64,000 bases of DNA from Physcia stellaris (GCA_018902385.1 JABSSW010000031.1:62001-126000), one strand, 5' to 3'. Counted from the first letter of the stretch, positions 1-11,050 are shown. Made by a program: numbers and translations. Notes: generated by a model not told the origin, from the letters alone.

Positions 1-1424
1 CTGAATGACAGCGGTGAGATAGGGTAAGCTTTCGAGATCTGGAAGGCTGAGTTCGGAGCTCTGCGCGGTTGGAAAGGACTTGAGTTCTTCGCGAAGTTTG
101 CGGAGGACGGGCGGGTTGCTACAGAGGTAGTAGCTGACTATGCGGAGGACCGATGAGGTCGGCTCCGTGCCGGCGCCGACGAGGCCTTCGAGTTGGCCTC
201 GAAGCGCGGCTTCTGCTCTGCCGGCTGCGGGGAGGATGTTGGTTGTTAGAAACTCGTGGAACATGATCTTGTGTGGATCTACTTCGGTCGTGATGACCTT
301 TTCTGCGGTCATGGTTCGAGATTTGAGTTTTTGGATCTGACTGAGCAAGTTCTACGATCGGGATGACGTTAGCCCATTGCTAATGAAGAAGGGAGCCCAT
401 GGGTGAGAATTCACACCCCGTCTAGACAGGTACTGCGTGGGGAAATCCAGTCAATGGCTTTGACTCACCTCTTGGAGCGCTCTATAGTCACGACTCTGTT
501 TACTCAGAATTTTCATAACCCAACTAGGAAACGACATGAAGAAGGGAACCAGCCAAGGCATATGCTTCGCTACCCTCCATATCGGTCCGAACCCCGAGAA
601 ACCATTGACTAAAGCTCGACCGAAGTCTTGGTCGTCCAGACTGTTACAGCTACTGCCTGTGAGAGTATCTGTGATTATGTCCATGGACAATGCGCCATAG
701 GCATCACCGAGTGCCAGAACTTTGCCCGAGGTCGCATATTCATCAAGTCGAACAGAAAGCTTCTCTACATGTCTGTCAAACATGGGCTTCATTTTAGCTA
801 CCGCGGGATGGGTGAAAAAAGGCTCCTAGCGTGATCTTGAAGTCAGTCCTTTTTCGACATGATACACAAATTTCGATGGATATTCCTCATGAAGAAGGCG
901 ACCATCGGAAGAGGTCTCGACATTGCAAGGATAAGGCTGAACAGGTACGTACCAAAGGTTTACGTTGTCTCTCATGTTCGTCATGCGTTACCGCTGCGAA
1001 TCCAATGGCACCGACGGCAAATGGGTCATAGAAGAAGGGATCTTTGTTCCAACGGCCCTCGGAGGTGTACAACACGTTGAAGAAGCCGGGATCATTAACA
1101 TGAACAGCGTTGGGGCTTATGCGGATAATGGGGCCTTTCCAATCATCAATTTATGCTGTTAAACAATAGCGCGCTAGGGGTGTTCCAAAAGATAAAGCTA
1201 CCGTGTTCCTGGTGAAGCTTTTCGATCTTGAATATGTATCTGCCCCCTTTCCACACATCGTAGTATGCCTGATAGCCACGCGTAAGTGCGGCCAGCTTTG
1301 GGCCCGGGAATCGTGCAAGAGGATGAAGGAATAAGCGGTAGAAGACAAGACCGATGACTCCGATGAGTATGAGTGCTGGTGCCGCGTATGATGGCGGAAG
1401 CGAAAGGAGAAACGCAATGTCCAT
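1..1424 (-). CDS. Cytochrome P450 monooxygenase, 3' part cut by window edge
   Basis: Membrane-anchored haem monooxygenase, probably at the ER. The proposed exons are 1424-1202, 1134-953, 825-469 and 336-1, with introns of 67, 127 and 132 nt. All have GT-AG borders and phases match, giving 366 visible codons. The start shows a hydrophobic anchor (residues about 10-35), then the proline-rich hinge RFPGPKLAALT and the conserved segment GPIIRISPN. The I-helix motif is AGTEPT near residue 300. The window ends at PYLTAVIQ, just before the K-helix ExxR, so the haem-Cys loop lies outside. Hinge and helix pattern resemble fungal P450s of the trichodiene-oxygenase/benzoate-hydroxylase type, but the substrate is unknown. 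It is transcribed divergently from the P450 at 2827. No frame breaks are seen in the part present. Confidence 0.88.
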
Positions 1425-1847
1425 TGTTGGGTGTTGATACTATAGATTGCAATAATGCCCGGAAAAGCAAGAGTTATAAGACAATTGTCGGGAGATGTTG
1501 TAAAAGTATCTGTGTACATGCAGGGTCCAGGATCGGGTGAGCACGCAGAAGACTGCAAGATCCAGATCGACCCGCTCACATCAACGATACTCACTGATGT
1601 CTGTAATGGACCAGTCAAAGTACACCATGAAGCTTCGGAGTTCGGAACGAGGTATCGCACACTCTAGTAACTCTACCGGTTTGTACCGAGATGGCGCCCT
1701 GTAACCCTGTTTGGCGACTTCAAGCATCAAGGTGGACTCTGACGTTCGAATGCTGGCTACGTACGAGAGTACTGTTTCATCATTGGAACGCCTACAGTTG
1801 TCTATCGTAATTCGTAGGTAATTTCCATCAGTTGAGAATGTCGCTTT

Positions 1848-2642
1848 ACTCATTCGGGCTGCTCGTATTCAGGCAGCCTCCTCCATGGTTCCACGACAGC
1901 AACAGCCGCATGGACGCAAGAGAATAGCTTATCTTAGCTAGATGACAACGCGATCTCCGATGGCTTCGAAGAGCATGAAGTGATTGAATGCTGCAAGATG
2001 ACTTCGTCGCACGTCGAGGTTCTATTTCACTCAATCGGGCTGCTCGCGATTTGGCAGCCTCTTCCATGGTTTCACGACAGCAACAGCTGCATGCATGCAA
2101 GAGAGATAGCCGACCTTGGCTACATGACAACGAGATCGGCATCCATGCGAGACCGAGCGAAGTAGTTGAACGCTGCAAGGTCAACTTCATCGCACGTCGA
2201 GGTTCTACTCTTTGCTGAATCCACCTCGGTACTGTTAGGAGGTTAGCTCCGATCCCTTTCACAAGCTTTTGCTTCGAACTTCTTCGGCTTCGAGTTGTTT
2301 TCTACCCATTGGAAGAGCTTGCTCGGCTATTCCTCTCTTGAGGGTTTTCGCGGTTATCCTACAATCGTAGTTTTTCTACAGCGTAACGTACCGTAATCAA
2401 ATTCAACCTTGGCGAGGCTAAGAGAAAGGGTACTCCGTACCGAGGTAGAACCCTGAACCCTGAACCCTGAGATTGCTCGAGTGCTGCGACGCTAACAGAA
2501 GGACGTCCCTCTCCTCCCTCCATTGATAATATTGCATTAGTTTATGTGGCTTAGCTACATGAACAACGAGATCTCCGATGACTTCAGAGAGCAGCCATGT
2601 GAATGCTGCAAGGTTACTTCATCGCACCTCGAGGTTCTACTT
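1848..2642. repeat. 181-bp tandem repeat, two full units plus a displaced half unit
   Basis: Unit 1 runs from about 1848 to 2028 and unit 2 from about 2029 to 2212. Shared landmarks (GGGCTGCTCG, CCATGGTT-CACGACAGCAACAG, GCACGTCGAGGTTCTA) recur at a spacing of 181 bp with scattered substitutions. The second half of the unit appears a third time at about 2548-2642 (GATCTCCGATG, GAATGCTGCAAG, CTCGAGGTTCTACT). It sits between two divergent P450 genes. I cannot tell whether it is a degraded mobile element or a local duplication of promoter DNA. Confidence 0.8.
2448..2470. repeat. Heptamer tandem repeat (GAACCCT)3
   Basis: Three exact heptamer copies followed by GA. It resembles, but is not, the fungal telomere repeat CCCTAA. 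Confidence 0.8.
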
Positions 2643-2826
2643 ACTATTGATCACATGTTTCTCTACTCAACCCCCAATTTGCTCAATCCACCTCCGCACT
2701 CGTATCCTGAATTTCGATTAATTCATCGCCACCCTCCTACTGCGATCTCCGCTTTACAGTTTCTCAATCTCAGACTCTTCTCTTCTATCTATAAGTTCTT
2801 CACTCTAACTAACCTTGGCATTTAAG

Positions 2827-4551
2827 ATGTTTCCGGTCTATCTTGCGCTGGCAGCCCTTGTAATCTCCTACTTTGCTCTCAACTACCTTCTTGGCGTCCA
2901 GAAAGAGGAAGGTGAACCACCGTACATATCATCTTGGACCCCATGGATTGGGCATGCTCTCCAGCTTTTCAAAAAGAAGAAAATAAGCCATTATATCGCC
3001 ATAGGGTAAGTAATCTTTCCAGAAAGAAAACCCGATCATCCCCAGTCAGGAGTACAAAACTCAAAAGAGGACATCTAGCAAAAGCAACCTTCCAATATAC
3101 ACTTTACCCGCACCACGGAGCAGAATCTACGTCGCCACCGACGTTGCCCTCATCTCGGAAATCCACAGAAAGTCCAAAACAATCCAATTCGGGCCATACG
3201 TACAACGCTTCGAAGCCCGCGTCTCTGGAATGAGCAAAGCAGGCATGGCAATTCTGACGAAGCCCGGGGACGAAGCAACGCTCTTTGAACAGATGACGAG
3301 GTTGCTACATACTGATCTGGCTCAGGGAGCGGAGCTGAACGGTGTAAACAAGGAGCTGTCTACGCATTTACAATCCGCTCTCAACCAATTTCCCACGTCG
3401 CCCACAAAGGTGAGACTGCTGCAATGGCTTCGGCATGAGATGTCGATCGGCACTTGCCGCGCGATATGGGGACCGGAGAGTCCGGTCGATTGTCCCGAGA
3501 TGGTGGACGCGTTCTTGTGCGCAAGACTCCCTTTTTTTTTATTTTCTTAATCGCAACTTGGAATCCGCAATCAGCAGCCCTTGACCATTGAAAATCATTC
3601 GCTAATCCAGGACCCAGCACACTCAAATCCAACATCTTTCCTCTTCTTCTCGACGTCTTCCCCAGCGTCACAGCCCGCTCCGGCTATACGGCACGCACCA
3701 CCCTCCACCATGCCTTCGTCGCCTACTATCGGCGCAATAGCCACGCGCACGCCTCTCAGCTCATCCGTGATCGCTTCGAACTTGCGCGAGAGCACGGCCT
3801 CTCCGTGGAAGATATTGCGAGACTAGAACTGATCACGCTTTTCGCCGCCTTGAGCAACACCATGGTCGCTGCCTTCTGGGCTCTTTGCCACGTGTATTCT
3901 GACCGGCAGCTGCTCCTGGACTTGACCAAGGAGCTAGGCGTACAGGTCCAAGATGAAGAAACCGAACCTGGGAAAGATGGCGCGGTGGGGGAAGAGCCAG
4001 AGCAAGAAAAGAAAAGGAAGAAAGAAAAGGGTAAGACGGACGAAGCGACACCGCTCCTGAGCTCTCTCGTCAAAGAAACCATCCGTGTGCACGCCGCTTC
4101 GTCAACAGCCCGCTTCGTCACCGCGGACACCACCCTCTCCGCCATCCCCTCTTCTTCATTCGCTTCCGATGACAAGGGATACCTCCTAAAAAGCGGCTCC
4201 CTCATTGTCATCCCCACGGAAGCGGTCCACGCCGATCCCGCTACCTGGGGCCCTGACGCTGCCGCATTCGATCCGTATCGCTTCCAGAATCAGTCTGTTG
4301 GCGTCAAGACGGACGGGAGCAGGGTCAATGCAGCGGCCTTCAGAGGGTTTGGAGGCGGCGCAGATATCTGTCCCGGACGATTCTTGGCATTGAAGGGGGT
4401 CGAGGACGTGGTGAGCATTTTGCTTAAAGGATGGGAACTGGATGTTGTGGGTGGGAATTGGGAGCTTGGCAAGGGGGTTGCAGATGATGTGACTGAAGCT
4501 ATGAGGCCACCGGATGGGGATATCGAGGTTTGGTTCCGGAGAAGGGGGTAA
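2827..4551 (+). CDS. Cytochrome P450, CYP7/prostacyclin-synthase-like fungal type
   Basis: Haem monooxygenase with an N-terminal membrane anchor. Exons are 2827-3005, 3079-3516 and 3618-4551 (516 aa). The introns (73 and 101 nt) are GT-AG with matching phases. The start is the ATG at 2827; upstream codons in frame are not ATG. The K-helix ETIR lies near residue 290 of the product. The haem loop FGGGADICPGR is complete, with the Cys ligand near residue 450. The I-helix region reads AALSNTM, lacking the usual acid-Thr pair. Such an Asn is known in CYP7/CYP8-like P450s. Between the I and K helices sits a highly charged Lys/Glu-rich insertion (about residues 220-255), probably a surface loop. The middle intron is the least certain because a T-run follows its donor. 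Confidence 0.88.
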
Positions 4552-5254
4552 GAGGTTGTACTTAGGTAAAGACGAGGGGAGTGACTAGCGTTCTCTTCTC
4601 TTTCCGTTTTTCGTCGTATCCTCAACGGACCTATGACAGAAGCTACGCGACGATGAGGGAAACACTGTTCGATCAAGCGAGGACTACAAATTGTATTGGC
4701 CATTAGAGTGCCTGAAAGGTTGAGGTAGCTTGGACAGAAGAGCACCCGCCACTCACTGAACTCTCCATCATCTCAATTCTTCCTGGCCTTTATTTCACTC
4801 AAATATATTATCAACATCCTGGTCAGTCTATCAACAGTCGTTCGATTTGCGTACAATACAGATCTCATTGTTCTCTTTCCGTGGTCGTTCAAACCCGTAC
4901 CTCAGAGCCATTTGCGCGGCAATGACGACTTCAGGTCCGCTGGTGTAGGAAGAAATGAATAGAGACATAGCAAAAGAGGGAATCTTGATGCTTGATTTCT
5001 GTGAAAGAAAAGTGGGAGCCAAATGACAATCTTTTCACCGACTGAGGGAGAAGGTTTGGCTCATTTCGACCGTAACTACACATGCTGGTCTACATGGTCT
5101 CTCGTAGTAAGGTAATAATGTATCGCCTTTACGGAGCAATAAATCCACACGAACGCCCTCGTAGTCATTTTCCACACAATTCACAAGTGTTCAGGTCAGC
5201 GTGTCATCAGCAAGACTCTTCCACACACAAATGAACAGACATTGTCCAACCATC
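4552..5254. other. Intergenic, no gene recognised
   Basis: Seven hundred bases between the convergent 3' ends of the P450 and the aldolase-like gene. A 63-codon minus-strand ORF at 4831-5022 has no recognisable motif or supporting context. Confidence 0.6.
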
Positions 5255-6177
5255 TCACGCCTTCCCACTACTCCCCAACATATCCATCAATCGCTCAAGC
5301 TCTGCCTGCATGGCATCCGTCCCTTTCTCCATCAGCTCCGTCAGCCCATACCTCCCCTCCTTTTGCAAATCCATATACTTCCGATTAACGACCTTGTTGA
5401 TATTAACCTTCGTGATCCCCGCCTTCATCAACTTTCCATAGATCTCTTCGTCGAACGGATCCGTCCCATGCGCGACCAACCTGACCCCCTCCTCGCCCCC
5501 GACAGCCTGATTAATCGCCTCCAACCGCTCATACTCCAGCTGCACGCCCCTCGGTCCATACTCACCGTGCACGTTCCCAAACGCCGGCGCCAACCAGTCA
5601 ATCCCGGTATCTACAAACCGCTTCGCTTCCTCCGGGCTCGTCAAAATGCCCTCCAGCTCCGCGGTATCAATAACCCCATCCTCACCTCCATTGATCCTCC
5701 CCGGCTCCGCCTCCGTCGCTATGCCCCTCGCGTGACAATACTCGGTCAACTCCCTGGTAAGTCTCAGGTTCTCTTCCTTATCGTAATGGCTCATATCGAC
5801 CATGATGCTGTCGAAGAGCCCCAAATCCGCAGCCTGACGCACGATATCAGGGGTTTGCGCGTGGTCCATGTGGAGCGTTATGGGCACGCGCGCGGAGGAG
5901 CAGATGGAGGCGCAGAGGGCGGCGAGGTGGCGGGAGGCGTAGCTTATGGCCCAGGGGAAGAGGAGGAGCATTGCCGGGGAGGACTTGGCTTCGGCAGCAC
6001 GAAGCGTCGCGATCGCGGCTTCGAGGTTGTACTGGAGATTGATTAGGGCGTGACTGTGCGCTGTGGGTTGCGGTTAATCTGGGGTATGCTCACTACGCAG
6101 ACGGCAGGCACGCCATATTTGCCTTTTTCGGCGGCGTTGAGGATGTCGACGGCTTTGTTGTTTTTCAACTTGGGCAT
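5255..6177 (-). CDS. Class II (zinc) fructose-bisphosphate aldolase-like protein
   Basis: Predicted metal-dependent aldolase acting on a ketose bisphosphate or a related sugar/keto acid. The family cleaves an aldol to dihydroxyacetone phosphate and an aldehyde. Exon 1 is 6177-6094 and exon 2 is 6031-5255 (286 aa), with a 62-nt GT-AG intron. The donor giving GVPAVCV before YNLEA fits the family best. Zinc and catalytic residues are visible in LHMDHAQT (His-x-Asp-His), GNVHGEYGP and LVAHGTDPF. The phosphate-binding C-terminal part is GITKVNINKVV. Its length is typical. Fungi carry many paralogues of this family with unknown substrates, and its place between P450 and hydrolase genes suggests an accessory rather than a glycolytic role; that is inference. 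Confidence 0.88.
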
Positions 6178-6943
6178 ACTGGGAATGCATGTGGATCAAT
6201 CATGATAATGAGTCGCGAATGTTTGAAGGGAAACCCCACAATGACGCCCCCACGATGACGCACGAGTGCAGCAGATGGGAGAAGGCGGGGTAGATAGTAA
6301 GTAACAATCTTTGTAAAAATCCCATAGTACGAATCTGATGCCTTCACGCAACCGCAAATCCACGGTTTAGCTACGGGTAAACGGTGTTTCTGGGGGTTTA
6401 AATTGTATTTTGGACAGTTTGAATCCGGTTTCCTCCGGAACTTGCCGTTAAAAGCGCCACGCAAAGCCCTACTATTTCTCGGATTAACAATCTCTTGATG
6501 ACCTGACGAATATGCTGTAAACGCTCGAACGTCATATGAATAAAATGTATTTAATTCTGAAAGGCATTTGAATTGATGAGTTGACTCGAAATGTCAGGTA
6601 ACATTTTACCCATTAGGTCAAATAACATCATTGCAGGTGCCCCTATGTCATGGTCAGCCACCCCTGTGGAACCCTTATCCTCGGAGCTGAATTCACATGT
6701 TTGGGTGAATTCACCATGTTTGGGCATTCCCAGAGTACAAAAGCTGCGTTGGTGATTGAAGTGCCTAGTTGATTACTTGAGATACCTATTAGGTCATTCT
6801 CTTCCGACGTTCCATCCCTGTATTAAATTTCATCGCTGACTCTGATAGAGAAATTGAGGAAGGTCCTTAAATGGCCGAAACTAACGATGCAACAGGAGAC
6901 CAGCACGAGAAAGCCATCCAGAGGTACCATCGAGCTTTGTATT
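6178..6943. promoter_or_regulatory. Divergent promoter region of aldolase-like and beta-lactamase-like genes
   Basis: About 770 bases between two divergent genes. It contains a near-duplicated 18-19-bp motif at about 6689-6725, GAATTCAC(C)ATGTTTGGG, and a repeated short word ATTAGGTCA at about 6612 and 6788. These could be regulator sites, but no known operator is matched. No other gene is seen. Confidence 0.35.
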
Positions 6944-8620
6944 ATGTCAAGCAAGATAGGTGAGACTGATTGTCACAGACTAGATGCAGCAGTCCCTGTT
7001 ATTGAAGAGATACTTCGAAATTCGCGATGCCCTTCATTCTCCGTGGGTATTCTTCACCATGGCTCTACAATCCTCACGAAAGGCTTCGGGTTTTCCAACA
7101 AAGAGGAGAATCGCGTGCCGGACGAAAATACTATATATCATATAGGCTCTTGCACCAAAGCATTCACTGCTACAGCTATTGCCTTACTGGCTGAGCAAGG
7201 GAAGGTTGATCTCTTTGCGCCGATCTCTCGGTATCTGCCAGCATTTAGGACCACTTATAACCCCGAAGTCAGTCAGAAAGCTACGATTGTGGACGTTCTG
7301 ACGCATTCGACTGGTCTAGCTCCGCTGATCTATGGTGTTTTGGGGAGAAACTACTCTATCCTGACCCGTCATGAGGATGTCGTGCATAATTGCAGCAGGT
7401 TGCCCTCTGTAGCTCCACTCGGCTCGGAATGGCAGTACAACAATTGGTCTTACGCTCTTACATCACGCCTGGTCGACGAATACAATCCATCCCACTGGGC
7501 TGGCGCTGTCAGCGAAGTATTAGACACTTTGGGTCTTTCCCGTACCTTCACCGGCCCAATTCCGGATGACAATATAGCTAAAGCCTACACCGTTCTTAGT
7601 GATGGCAGTTACACTGAATGTACTCAACCGCAACTTCAAGGAGGTGATGCATTTGATGGATCCGGTGCAATGAGATCTTGTGTAAAGGATATGCTGCAGT
7701 GGTCCAAAGCATTGATGGCCGCCCATCGAATCCCGCCTCTTATTGTAGAGCAAAATTCTGAGGTTGTATCACCTACCCTCCCAGAATCACTCGAACTTTC
7801 GCGCAGGCAATTGATGGCCAAGGCGCTGCGAATTATCCAACAGCGCAAATTTACCCTCGCATCGGATCCGTTGCAGTCATATGCCCTAGGACTCTTCAGA
7901 CTTTCAATGCCGACAACGGCCTTGAACACAGTCACGAATCCGCCTGAGGTCATGAGGTCGTACATCTTAGGCGAAGAGTCTCCGCCAAGGGTCATTGTTG
8001 GTCATACAGGAGACCTGGGAAGCTTTACAAGTGCCTACTGGACCTTTCCCGAAACCGAGAGCGCAGTCGTTGTTCTGACGAACGGTAGCAGCGTCGACGG
8101 TGACCTTAGTAACATCGTAGCACAAGTCCTGACGCAAGCACTTTTCGACCTGAAGCCAAAGATCGACCTTGTCGGCATTGCAGGAAAGGCAATGGCGGCT
8201 TCCAAAAAGACTTGGGAAGATACTTGCAGTAGCTGGTGGGCTCATAGACAACTTGGCACCCACCACAAGTGCTTGAGCGTGTATATGGGATCATATGCTA
8301 GCACCGACCTCCGGATGACGCTTCGTGTAGGTTTTGCTCCAAGCGAGAGTAAAGAAAGCCAGCAAGGCCTTGAGATTACTATCAATGACCTCCCTGATCA
8401 GAGGTTGAGACTACACCACTACCACCACGACACTTGGTCCTTTTTCCCAGCAACACGAGATGAATGTCTGACGGAAGGACTCGGAATATATATGAGTAGT
8501 TGGAGGGCATTCAACTTCGACTTCACCCGGTTCGAAGTCGATAAATTCAGAGGTATGCAATGGTGTATGGATCTTGATCCACGATCAGGCCCTCAAGTCT
8601 TCGGACGGATTGGACCGTAG
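6944..8620 (+). CDS. Serine beta-lactamase-like hydrolase/transesterase
   Basis: Member of the class C beta-lactamase/penicillin-binding-protein fold, intronless, 558 aa from the ATG at 6944. An in-frame ATG at 6887 would add 19 residues. The nucleophile motif SxxK is GSCTKAF at about residue 55-60, the YxN-type motif is YNNWSYAL near residue 175, and the third box is GHTGDLGSF near residue 355. A C-terminal domain of about 130 residues (from about YMGSYAS) resembles the lipocalin-like domain found after this fold. Fungal relatives act as esterases, transesterases (LovD type) or hydrolases in secondary-metabolite clusters, consistent with the nearby NRPS and P450s. The real substrate cannot be deduced. 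The frame is fully open, so the gene looks functional. Confidence 0.87.
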   Translation: MSSKIGETDCHRLDAAVPVIEEILRNSRCPSFSVGILHHGSTILTKGFGFSNKEENRVPDENTIYHIGSCTKAFTATAIALLAEQGKVDLFAPISRYLPAFRTTYNPEVSQKATIVDVLTHSTGLAPLIYGVLGRNYSILTRHEDVVHNCSRLPSVAPLGSEWQYNNWSYALTSRLVDEYNPSHWAGAVSEVLDTLGLSRTFTGPIPDDNIAKAYTVLSDGSYTECTQPQLQGGDAFDGSGAMRSCVKDMLQWSKALMAAHRIPPLIVEQNSEVVSPTLPESLELSRRQLMAKALRIIQQRKFTLASDPLQSYALGLFRLSMPTTALNTVTNPPEVMRSYILGEESPPRVIVGHTGDLGSFTSAYWTFPETESAVVVLTNGSSVDGDLSNIVAQVLTQALFDLKPKIDLVGIAGKAMAASKKTWEDTCSSWWAHRQLGTHHKCLSVYMGSYASTDLRMTLRVGFAPSESKESQQGLEITINDLPDQRLRLHHYHHDTWSFFPATRDECLTEGLGIYMSSWRAFNFDFTRFEVDKFRGMQWCMDLDPRSGPQVFGRIGP

Positions 8621-9112
8621 TTTAGACCCTTCGACTAAACAATGGGTGTTATTTTGACATTTTGACGGTCTCTCTCCGGGGTTTTGATCGTCTCATGGCC
8701 AATGTTGGGTCGTTCTAGTGTTCTTTCCTTGGCAGAATTCTGAAACTTCCAGAGTGCTTTACGTTCTTGCGCATGGTAATCACCGAGAAAGTAGCTACGA
8801 TCATCGGTGGGATATGCCTAACGACAGGATACAAGATCCCAAGTCGATTGAGTCTACATGATCGCACGATTCCTGAAAGAATCTAGATTGTCTTAACCTA
8901 CATCACAATCATGATATTAACATGACTGCTCATAAAAAATATATTTAGCCTACATCTCTGACTCAGAACATTGGTCATGAGTTCTTACGGTAACAGTATA
9001 AACCTTTCCCATCTTCCAATTCCCACACGTTCCTTCCTCGCACCAATATCCAAAACCATAAACCCCTAGCATTGCACAGGTCAACGTTCTTCAAAGACAA
9101 CAGACAGCGAAC
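8621..9112. other. Intergenic, nothing recognised
   Basis: Downstream region of the beta-lactamase-like gene. No ORF with a recognisable domain and no RNA gene is seen. Confidence 0.5.
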
Positions 9113-9244
9113 ATGCCAACCACCTGCGTTCTCGAGCTCCAAGACACAAGAGACCGTGGCGGCCTCCAGCTCTGCGACCGGTGTTTCGCTCCCCTTCCCG
9201 GGTCCTCTCATGTTTGTCCATACTGCGGATCGGTACTACCCTAG
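9113..9244 (+). CDS. Possible 43-aa zinc-ribbon microprotein
   Basis: A short ORF starting at the ATG at 9113 and ending in TAG at 9242-9244. Its second half reads LCDRCFAPLPGSSHVCPYCG, a CX2C-X10-CX2C array typical of zinc ribbons, with the CPYCG turn that is common in such domains. Nothing else is recognisable, and upstream DNA offers no convincing additional exon. It could be a genuine microprotein, one exon of a larger gene, or chance. The regular Cys spacing is the only support. Confidence 0.33.
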   Translation: MPTTCVLELQDTRDRGGLQLCDRCFAPLPGSSHVCPYCGSVLP

Positions 9245-10360
9245 ACAAAGAGAGAGAGGGATGTGGATGAGGGAGCAGAGGGCTATCGATAGCATATTTT
9301 GTCCCTGCAAGCTTTGAACCGCTTTGTGCAAACGGAGAGTTGAAGCAGAGGGCTGTGTTCTTGGGATGTTGGATTTGCGGTGCTGGTAATAACCAAGAAT
9401 AGACAGAAAGATGAGGTGGGGTATGCTGGAAGTGGTGGTTATTGGATCCTGGTCAATGGAAGGTCAAAGACGTATTGCCCTGTCTGTCAAGAGGCTGGGT
9501 CCATGAATGGACATTCAATACTTGCAGACCGAAGTCAGAGCGCAGATTGACCTCGTACCAGGGGGCATGGATATATATTGCAAAACCGCTGGTCACACGT
9601 CGAGATGTGGATAACGGTTGTCAGGCAGCACTTAAGTGCCCTGATTAATCAGATTCAATCACTTGACCGGATCTTTCGAGTCTCCACGAAAATGCATTCC
9701 AAAAGCATTCCAGTCCATCCACCGAAAAACCTATCACACAGCTTCTCAGTCTTGGAAAGGAATTAGAAGTTCGAAAGCAGGAAAGAATGTCCCTGAGCGT
9801 TGAAGGTCTCGTGCCTCGCCTGTCGAAATCCATCTAATCGCTCACTCTGTCTTACCCTAGAAATCGCTGTATCGATTCCACACAAACAACGGAATCACCA
9901 GAGTGATAAACCCTCGAAAAGGATGTTGCGAGGTCGAGCGAGATATCGAGCACAGCCGAGATGCACCTTGGCTCCCTGCCGATGCTCAATAAACTCGAGC
10001 AGTATAGTATCACAATCAAATTACAATCCGCCTCCGGCGCGTAAACTCCCTTCCAAGCCTCTCCCCAACAACCATCCACGATCATCCCAACTCCCAAAAA
10101 TCAATTCCTCCAAGCTCTGTCGAGCCTAATCTCTAAGCAATTCCCTTAAACAATCAACGCTCTTCCTGAACGACAATGTAACATGCATCCCGACATTCCT
10201 TTATTCCCCCCCTTTATTTCAATCTCAATCCCATTATACTTCATTGTCCCTCCCCTCCCCTCCCCATCTCCCACAATCTACAAAACCACACTCTCCCTTC
10301 CCCTCCTCCTTCCTCAACACCCAAAACCATCCCCACCACACCCATCCCCCAATCACCGAG
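9245..10360. other. Intergenic, pyrimidine-rich towards its end
   Basis: No convincing gene. From about 10,190 to 10,355 the plus strand is almost pure C/T/A, a composition often found just upstream of fungal transcription and translation starts. This supports the small ORF at 10361. Confidence 0.45.
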
Positions 10361-10561
10361 ATGTGTCTCACCGAAATCCTCGTGTACCTCCGTTGTGGGC
10401 ACACCGAGACCCTAATCCACGGGTCCTACGAAGCAGTCTACGACGAAGATGGGGATGTTTTTGAGCAGATGGGGGAGAGGACGGTGTATATCAGCCAGGC
10501 GTGTGGGGAGTGTCGGGTTGAGGATGCGGAGATGGAGGGTGAGGGTGTGTGGATTCTGTAG
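10361..10561 (+). CDS. Small hypothetical protein, 66 aa
   Basis: ORF from the ATG at 10361 to a stop at 10561. It begins MCLTEILVYLRCGHTET and contains a later CGEC motif. Short fungal proteins beginning Met-Cys with a CGH motif are common and uncharacterised, and this looks like one; function unknown. The ATG directly follows a long pyrimidine tract, and the acidic C-terminal half differs from the composition of the frame upstream, favouring this start over the longer open frame beginning at 10244. Two Cys and a His near the start plus CGEC could bind a metal, which is speculation. Confidence 0.42.
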   Translation: MCLTEILVYLRCGHTETLIHGSYEAVYDEDGDVFEQMGERTVYISQACGECRVEDAEMEGEGVWIL

Positions 10562-11050
10562 ATGCTGATAGGAGGGAGGCTAGGCCTGAAAAATAATGCA
10601 AGCAGAATAAAATCATGGAGATCTTGCCTTCGAGCGTTGTGCTGTGATTCGCTGAGGAGTGGATTTCGATGAAGCTGTTTGGTACTGCGCTTTGAACACG
10701 GTTCGTAGGATGATGGAGAAAGGGTCTGCACTTTAGGAACCGAATTCTTGGATACATCGAGAGTCGAACGGTATTTGGGACATCTACACGGCTGATACGT
10801 GATTCTAATACACTAACAGCAGAAGAGAAGCATCTTGCTTCGGTGACAGGCCTGATGGATAGACTAGAGCAAGGGGGTTAACATCGTATGTGTACGGAAG
10901 AGAATGACAGCTACGAAGTAAACTAGTCACAGGGCATGCAGTCAAGACATGGTGTGAATACTTAAATTCTAAGCTTTCATGGCCACTGTTTGGGGCGTAG
11001 GACCTCTTCGAGACGTCAGTACAGAGCAGTGAAGGTTGCAAAACATCGAC
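10562..11050. other. Intergenic, nothing recognised
   Basis: Region downstream of the catalase-related gene and the small ORF. A tRNA-like T-loop on the minus strand near 10,770 does not fold (see rejected items). Confidence 0.5.

Larger units (their letters stand above)
1425..2826. promoter_or_regulatory. Divergent intergenic region between two P450 genes
   Basis: This 1.4-kb stretch lies between the starts of two P450 genes reading away from each other, so it must hold both promoters. Most of its left half is a 181-bp tandem repeat (separate entry). No convincing protein gene is visible. The 138-codon minus-strand ORF at 1846-2262 is produced by the repeat. The last 100 bases before 2827 are pyrimidine-rich, as is common just upstream of fungal start codons. 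Confidence 0.5.

Noticed and set aside
1846-2262. 138-codon minus-strand ORF
   Set aside because: It consists of the tandem repeat read through twice, with no domain and no coding character.
5201-6046. A 281-codon plus-strand ORF opposite the aldolase-like gene
   Set aside because: It is antisense to a gene with clear zinc-site motifs, and its own translation is Pro/Leu/Arg-rich without any domain.
10740-10820. tRNA-like T-loop (GTTCGACTC) on the minus strand
   Set aside because: The bases flanking the loop do not form a T-stem, and no matching acceptor stem or A-box exists at the right distance.
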